Shown here in pieces: positions 43,782 to 47,624 of a stretch of DNA of 47,624 nt; the stretch's first letter is position 1, and every line of letters begins with the position of its first letter. The stretch comes from Verrucomicrobiota bacterium (GTDB lineage Bacteria > Verrucomicrobiota > Verrucomicrobiia > Limisphaerales > J093): NCBI GenBank assembly GCA_029556615.1, contig JAKQDD010000156.1, positions 1 through 47,624 on the forward strand, read 5' to 3'. The notes under the pieces are model-generated. The model made no database searches and was not told the DNA's origin. It saw only the letters and a list, made by a program, of their open reading frames with translations. Position numbers and translations under genes: made by a program.

Positions 43782-45068
43782 ATGCCCGACACGATCCTTC
43801 TCTGCCAAGCCGCCGCCGCGGGCCTCATCCTGGCCCGAGCCGCCGCCGCCGTCGCGCTCGAACGCCTCAACCAGCGGCACGTGCTCGCCCACCGCGACAC
43901 GGTGCCGGAGGCGTTCCGCAACGTCATGGACGCGCCGACCTATCAGCAGTCAGTCGCCTACACCCTCGCCAAGAGCCGGTTTGCCCAGGTCGAAACCGTC
44001 TATCACACGCTCTTCCTGGCAGCCATCGTGTTCAGCGGACTGCTGCCCTGGGCTCACGACAAGGTGACGGCCGCCTTCGGCACCCCCGCGTGGGTCATGG
44101 CCGCCTTCCTCTTCGGCGTGGCTCTGGCATTCAGTCTCAGCGATCTCCCAACCGATGGATGGGCGCAGTTCCGCCTGGAACAGCAGTACGGCTTCAACAC
44201 CACCCCGGCAAAGCTCTGGTGGGCCGACCGCTGCAAAGGACTCCTGCTCAGCACCCTCCTCGGTTACCCGTTGCTCCTCCTCGTCCTCAAAATCGCCGAG
44301 TGGCTCGGGTCAGCCTGGTGGCTCGCCGCATGGGCGGCCATCCTCGCCTTCCAGTTTCTCGTCGGACTCCTGGCGCCGGCCGTCATCCTCCCGCTTTTCA
44401 ATAAGTTCAAACCACTCCCGGAAGGACCCCTCAAGGACCGTCTGGTCGCCCTCGCCCAGCGCACCGGCTTCCGCGCCCGCAGCATCCAGGTCATGGACGG
44501 AAGCAAGCGGTCGCGCCATTCGAATGCCTTCTTCACCGGCTTCGGCCGGTTCCGCAAGATCGTGCTCTTTGACACCCTGCTCGAACAACTCGACGACCCC
44601 CAGCTCGAAGCAGTGCTCGCCCACGAAATCGGCCACAACAAGAAACGACACATCGTGAAAATGCTGGTAGCGTCCGCGCTCGGACTCCTCGTCGCCCTCG
44701 CGGCCCTGGCGTGGCTGGCCGGACAGCCCTGGTTCCCCCGCGCCTTCGGTTTTGCCAGCCACGATTTGTCGGTCACCTTCCTGCTCTTCGGCCTGCTGGG
44801 CGGCACGGTGACCTACTGGCTTTCGCCCGTCGTCAACCTCTGGCTGCGCCGTAATGAATACGAAGCGGATGCCTTCGCCGCCACCGCGATGAGCACAGGC
44901 GAGCCTTTGATCGGCGCCCTGCGCAAGCTCAGCGAACGTAACCTCGCCAATCTGACGCCGCACCCGATCTACAGCGCCTTCCACTACTCGCATCCCACCC
45001 TCCTCGAACGCGAACAGGCCTTGCGCACCCCGTCCCGCCGGCCGCCTCAGCCCGGGAACGAAACGTAA
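43782..45068 (+). CDS. M48-family membrane protease (Ste24/CAAX prenyl protease 1-like)
   Basis: 428 aa. Several transmembrane helices frame the zinc site HEIGH (H281-H285, AVLAHEIGHNKKRH) and a third ligand Glu in RRNEYEADAFAA. An N-terminal CAAX-protease domain shows SDLPTDGWAQFRLEQQYGFN and AVILPLFNKFKPLPEGPL, and KRSRHSNAFFTGFG is the conserved M48 segment. Ends with SHPTLLEREQAL as usual. Bacterial Ste24-like enzymes act in membrane protein quality control. Probably co-transcribed with the methyltransferase. Confidence 0.93.
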   Translation: MPDTILLCQAAAAGLILARAAAAVALERLNQRHVLAHRDTVPEAFRNVMDAPTYQQSVAYTLAKSRFAQVETVYHTLFLAAIVFSGLLPWAHDKVTAAFGTPAWVMAAFLFGVALAFSLSDLPTDGWAQFRLEQQYGFNTTPAKLWWADRCKGLLLSTLLGYPLLLLVLKIAEWLGSAWWLAAWAAILAFQFLVGLLAPAVILPLFNKFKPLPEGPLKDRLVALAQRTGFRARSIQVMDGSKRSRHSNAFFTGFGRFRKIVLFDTLLEQLDDPQLEAVLAHEIGHNKKRHIVKMLVASALGLLVALAALAWLAGQPWFPRAFGFASHDLSVTFLLFGLLGGTVTYWLSPVVNLWLRRNEYEADAFAATAMSTGEPLIGALRKLSERNLANLTPHPIYSAFHYSHPTLLEREQALRTPSRRPPQPGNET

Positions 45069-45485
45069 ACGGGAGGAGAGATCGGATTGAGGTTTGTCAG
45101 GGAGTCCTCTGCGTTCTTCGTGTCTCTGCCGTGAGACGGAGCAGGCGATCAACCGCGCTCTCCGAAAAGCACAGAGCAATCAACTCCCAAATCCGCGCGT
45201 AAGCGTCCTTTGCGGCTCAACCTCCTGGGCTTGACCAGGCGCCTTGAGCCGCCCAGTCCGGGATTTTCGCGGATTTGAAAGCCCGCCCCCAGGGCGGGCC
45301 CATTCCCTCCAAACCCTATAGAGCCCGCCCGCCAGCGGGCGGGCCACCCCGGAGCCGATACCCCACGCGCCTTCAAGGCGAAAACCCACCAGGAGCCGAT
45401 GGCGAACGTTCGCGCCGCACATGATAGGCGAGGATCCGGGTCAACTCCCCTCGCCTTGACGCAGGCCAAGTTGTTGGCCATCTTA
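45069..45485. other. intergenic with REP-like palindromes
   Basis: About 415 bp without a convincing gene. It contains two strong GC palindromes (45281-45344). The rest is unremarkable by eye. Confidence 0.55.
45281..45344. repeat. two REP-like GC palindromes
   Basis: The first hairpin is gcccgcc (45281-45287) with ggcgggc (45293-45299). The second is a perfect 10-bp stem, gcccgcccgc (45323-45332) with gcgggcgggc (45335-45344), with a 2-nt loop. They lie ~215 bp past the M48 stop. Size and spacing resemble a BIME. No T-tract follows, so intrinsic termination is unlikely. Confidence 0.65.
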
Positions 45486-45722
45486 ATGACCATGAGCAGG
45501 ATGGTGAGTATCGCCAAATTCAAAGACCGGCTCTCGGAATGGCTCGCCCTCGTCGAGCAAGGGGGTGAGCTGATCGTCTGCCGCCGCAATGTCCCGCTGG
45601 CCAGCCTGAGACCCGTTCGTCAACCGGCCCCCCGACGGCCATTGCAGCGCGCCGTCGGCTGCATGAAAGGCACGGTGGAAATCCACGGCGACCTGACCGT
45701 GCCGTGCATCCCCGGAAACTGA
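45486..45722 (+). CDS. Phd/YefM-type antitoxin, no toxin partner seen
   Basis: 78 aa from the ATG at 45486 (45492 and 45501 are in-frame alternatives). SIAKFKDRLSEWLALVEQGG followed by ELIVCRRNVPLASLRPV is the Phd/YefM DNA-binding fold, and the C-terminal GTVEIHGDLTVP matches the toxin-binding tail of this family. A PIN or RelE toxin would normally follow, but the next gene is a secreted protein that starts 19 bp before this stop. It may be an orphan or a remnant. Confidence 0.7.
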   Translation: MTMSRMVSIAKFKDRLSEWLALVEQGGELIVCRRNVPLASLRPVRQPAPRRPLQRAVGCMKGTVEIHGDLTVPCIPGN

Positions 45723-47182
45723 CATTCACGCGCGTCCCCTGGATCGCCTTGGGGCTCGCCTGGACCGCCATGAGCGCGGCCGTGGCCGGCGAACTCGTCG
45801 CGCATCCCGGACCCTATGTGATCGTGGTCTCGCGACAGACCGCCGCCGACCCGCACTGGAGCCCGGTGGTCGAGGCGCTCGCCGCCAAACACCGCGCGGG
45901 TGTGCTCACGTTCTCAGACTCGATCCGCGAGACGCTGCCCGCGTTGCGAGCCCGGTTTCCGCGGTACGTCGGCTTCGTGGCCACGCCGGAAACCGTCACC
46001 AGAACGTTCGTCATGGACGCCCATCGCATGATGCGCCAACTGGATGATGACCCCTATGCGGACGCCTTCTGGGGCATCCTCACCGGCTACAATGCTGCCA
46101 ACGCGCTGCGCATCGCCCGGCAGCACGAACCGCTCACCATCCGCAAGGTGGCCGCCGGAACGGAACTGGCCATGGACATGGTCGAGGAAGGCATCTGGTA
46201 CTGCGAACTGAACAAGAACAAGACGGTCCGAAAGGACCCGGGCCAGCCCGCCGTCGTGCTTCAAGGCCCTGACGACACTACCGAAGCCCTGGTCAACACG
46301 CTCAACGCGTATCATGCCGATCTGTTCGTCACCTCCGGACATGCCACGGAACGGGATTGGCAGATCGGCTTCCGCTACCGCAACGGCTCGTTCAAGCACG
46401 CCAACGGCCTCCTGTTCGGCCTCGACACGCAGGACCGGACGTTCCCCGTCCGATCGCCCAACCCCAAGGTCTACTTGCCGGTCGGCAACTGCCTCATGGG
46501 GCACATCGACCAACCCGACTGCATGGCAACGGCGTGGATGAACAGCGCCGGCGTCTGCCAGATGTTCGGCTATATCCAGCCGACCTGGTACGGCTACATG
46601 GGATGGGGTGTCCTCGATTACTTCGTCGAGCAGCCGGGCCGGTACACGCTCACCGAGGCGTTCTTCGCCAACCATCACGCGCTCGTGCACCGGTTGGCCA
46701 CCTTCTTCCCCGAATGGACCGCGGCCGAACCCGATGCCGCCGGCCGCCCACCGGCGTCACGCTCTCTCAGCGAGAAGGCGCGCGCCGCCGGTCTCACCCT
46801 GAACGACGCCCGGGGACTGCTCTTTGACCGCGACGTCGTCGCGTTCTACGGCGACCCTGCCTGGTGCGCGCGAATGGCCGATCGGCCCAAGGCATTCGAG
46901 CAAGACCTCCGGTGCACCAACGGGGAGTACGTCTTTGAAATCCAACCCCGCCGCGGAACCGACAGCTTCAAACCCATTAACACAAACGGCTCGCAGCGCG
47001 GCGGCCGGCCCTTCCTCGCCTTCCTGCCGCACCGCGTCCGGGATGTCAAGGTGCTCGAAGGCGCTGAACTCGATCCCGTGATCACCGACGATTTCATCCT
47101 CGTCCCCAACCCGCAGAGGGGTGATCCCGCAAGATCCTACCGGGTCAGGTTCACCGCGCAACCACAGGGGCCGGATCGGTAG
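45704..47182 (+). CDS. secreted protein with possible clan-CD (gingipain/C25-like) protease motifs
   Basis: 492 aa from a GTG at 45704. Signal peptide: VPWIALGLAWTAMSAAVAG. The next part (YVIVVSRQTAAD..ALAAKHRAGVLTF, RFPRYVGFVATPE, DPYADAFWGILTGYNAAN) has the alternating strand/helix look of the gingipain-like fold. His213 (LFVTSGHATERDW) and Cys263 (LPVGNCLMGHID), 50 residues apart, could form the Cys-His dyad of clan CD. The usual HG is HA here. The C-terminal part looks beta-rich. Its stop TAG is the first codon of dispersed repeat copy E. Family assignment is tentative. Confidence 0.6.
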   Translation: MHPRKLTFTRVPWIALGLAWTAMSAAVAGELVAHPGPYVIVVSRQTAADPHWSPVVEALAAKHRAGVLTFSDSIRETLPALRARFPRYVGFVATPETVTRTFVMDAHRMMRQLDDDPYADAFWGILTGYNAANALRIARQHEPLTIRKVAAGTELAMDMVEEGIWYCELNKNKTVRKDPGQPAVVLQGPDDTTEALVNTLNAYHADLFVTSGHATERDWQIGFRYRNGSFKHANGLLFGLDTQDRTFPVRSPNPKVYLPVGNCLMGHIDQPDCMATAWMNSAGVCQMFGYIQPTWYGYMGWGVLDYFVEQPGRYTLTEAFFANHHALVHRLATFFPEWTAAEPDAAGRPPASRSLSEKARAAGLTLNDARGLLFDRDVVAFYGDPAWCARMADRPKAFEQDLRCTNGEYVFEIQPRRGTDSFKPINTNGSQRGGRPFLAFLPHRVRDVKVLEGAELDPVITDDFILVPNPQRGDPARSYRVRFTAQPQGPDR

Positions 47183-47520
47183 CGAGGCGCCTCAGACCCA
47201 GTGGAGTCCTCAGACTCATGAAGACCCTGCTGTGCTTGCCCACCCTCTCTTCCGTGCCTCGCCAATGTAGAGTCCTCGACGGATGGAGGGGAGGTCTGGA
47301 ACGGCAGGGGCCCAAACTTGACCTGTTGACCCCATATTCCACAAGTCGAGGACTCCACGCCTTTTCCCAGACTGCGCTGGGAAAAAGGGGTTCGCCTGCG
47401 GCGAACAGCAGTTCGCGAACGCCGACTCCCGCATCGAGTCCGCGCGCCGGTTCTTCCCTCCCCCTGCGACCCCGGAGCGGGGGGAGTGCCGCAAACAAGG
47501 TGACAGACTCATTGTCCCCA
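47180..47520 (+). repeat. dispersed element copy E plus extra hairpin module
   Basis: The core (47180-47355) runs tagcgaggcgcctcagaccc to gtcgaggactcc with the aaacttgacctgttgacccc loop. It continues with ttttcccag/ctgggaaaa and gttcgcc/ggcgaac hairpins, the palindrome gttcgcgaac, and ends with gccgcaaacaaggtgacaga, all shared with copies G or F. The first three bases are the stop codon of the preceding gene. It lies upstream of the RAYT-like start at 47600. Confidence 0.85.
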
Positions 47521-47599
47521 GTTCACCGTTGACGCGGTGCGCCCGCTCGGGCTCTACTGGCGCCCGTCAAGGAGGAAGACACCAGACAGGAGGTTTCCC

Positions 47600-47624
47600 A
47601 TGCGCATGGCTCGTATCAAGATCA
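47600..47624 (+). CDS. start of a gene cut by the window edge, possibly a RAYT
   Basis: ATG at 47600 with a strong caggaggt Shine-Dalgarno 6 nt upstream. The eight visible codons read MRMARIKI. Verrucomicrobial RAYT proteins commonly begin MARIK or MARLK, and a RAYT remnant lies at the other end of the window, but eight residues cannot prove it. Confidence 0.45.

Noticed and set aside
42647..43927. N-terminal extension of the GH106-like frame by ~427 residues
   Set aside because: It lies antisense to a well-supported methyltransferase gene and contains no family sequence; a signal-like segment starts at 42646.
1..47624. rRNA, tRNA or known riboswitch genes
   Set aside because: No conserved rRNA stretch, tRNA T-loop/CCA arrangement or riboswitch core was seen on either strand by eye.

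Overview
The window is about 47.6 kb of very GC-rich bacterial DNA, densely coding, with many 4-bp stop/start overlaps. Several features point to a Verrucomicrobiota-type organism (Pedosphaera/Limisphaerales-like): many glycoside hydrolases, a Tat-signal Gfo/Idh/MocA oxidoreductase, uroporphyrinogen-decarboxylase-family (URO-D) proteins without haem-synthesis neighbours, a PEP-CTERM protein, a DUF4912 + GH57 pair, REP-associated tyrosine transposases (RAYTs) and a complete Tol-Pal system. This placement is inferred from gene content; there is no rRNA gene in the window.

Layout. 1-787: 3' part of a RAYT gene split by a 275-bp element with 32-bp terminal inverted repeats. 1.3-11.0 kb (minus): a tight operon, SDR > GH88 > OYE-type flavin oxidoreductase > GH2 > URO-D/MtaA-like > Gfo/Idh/MocA, probably for breakdown of a uronate-containing glycan. 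11.1-11.9 kb: PEP-CTERM protein with a clear terminator. 12.0-18.1 kb: giant alpha-2-macroglobulin with a CxEQ thioester motif. 18.4-24.4 kb (minus): tolQ > zinc-ribbon membrane protein > tolR > tolA > tolB > pal > tatA > tatA > tatC in one run. 24.5-29.7 kb (minus): GH9 > DUF4912 > GH57 branching enzyme. 30.1-32.7 kb: Smr and SHOCT-lipoprotein genes, a hicBA remnant with an isochorismatase-family gene abutting a truncated hicA, flanked by 83-bp direct repeats, and a small membrane protein. 32.9-36.5 kb (plus): 1195-aa secreted protein with Ca-binding-like loops and four tandem repeats. 36.5-42.6 kb: membrane hydrolase, second URO-D protein, GH106-like rhamnosidase. 42.8-47.2 kb (plus): O-methyltransferase, M48 protease, orphan Phd/YefM antitoxin, and a secreted protein with possible clan-CD protease motifs. 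47.6 kb: the first codons of a gene whose start resembles RAYT proteins.

The most unusual signal is a dispersed ~180-bp element with five clear copies (near 4.80, 23.13, 29.76, 38.76 and 47.18 kb) plus at least two composite relatives (near 1.1 and 37.2 kb). The best copy is two consecutive stem-loops, each closed by a perfect 12-bp inverted repeat, with CTAG at both ends. One copy lies in frame inside the GH2 gene and adds about 60 residues. One exactly fills the gap between two tol-operon genes. Two copies and one composite relative supply the TAG stop codon of the neighbouring gene. This resembles Rickettsia palindromic elements or REP/BIME sequences, and RAYT genes sit at both window edges as a possible mobilising source.

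Starts were chosen by eye from overlaps, Shine-Dalgarno sequences and signal peptides. Functions come from recognised motifs, not database searches.
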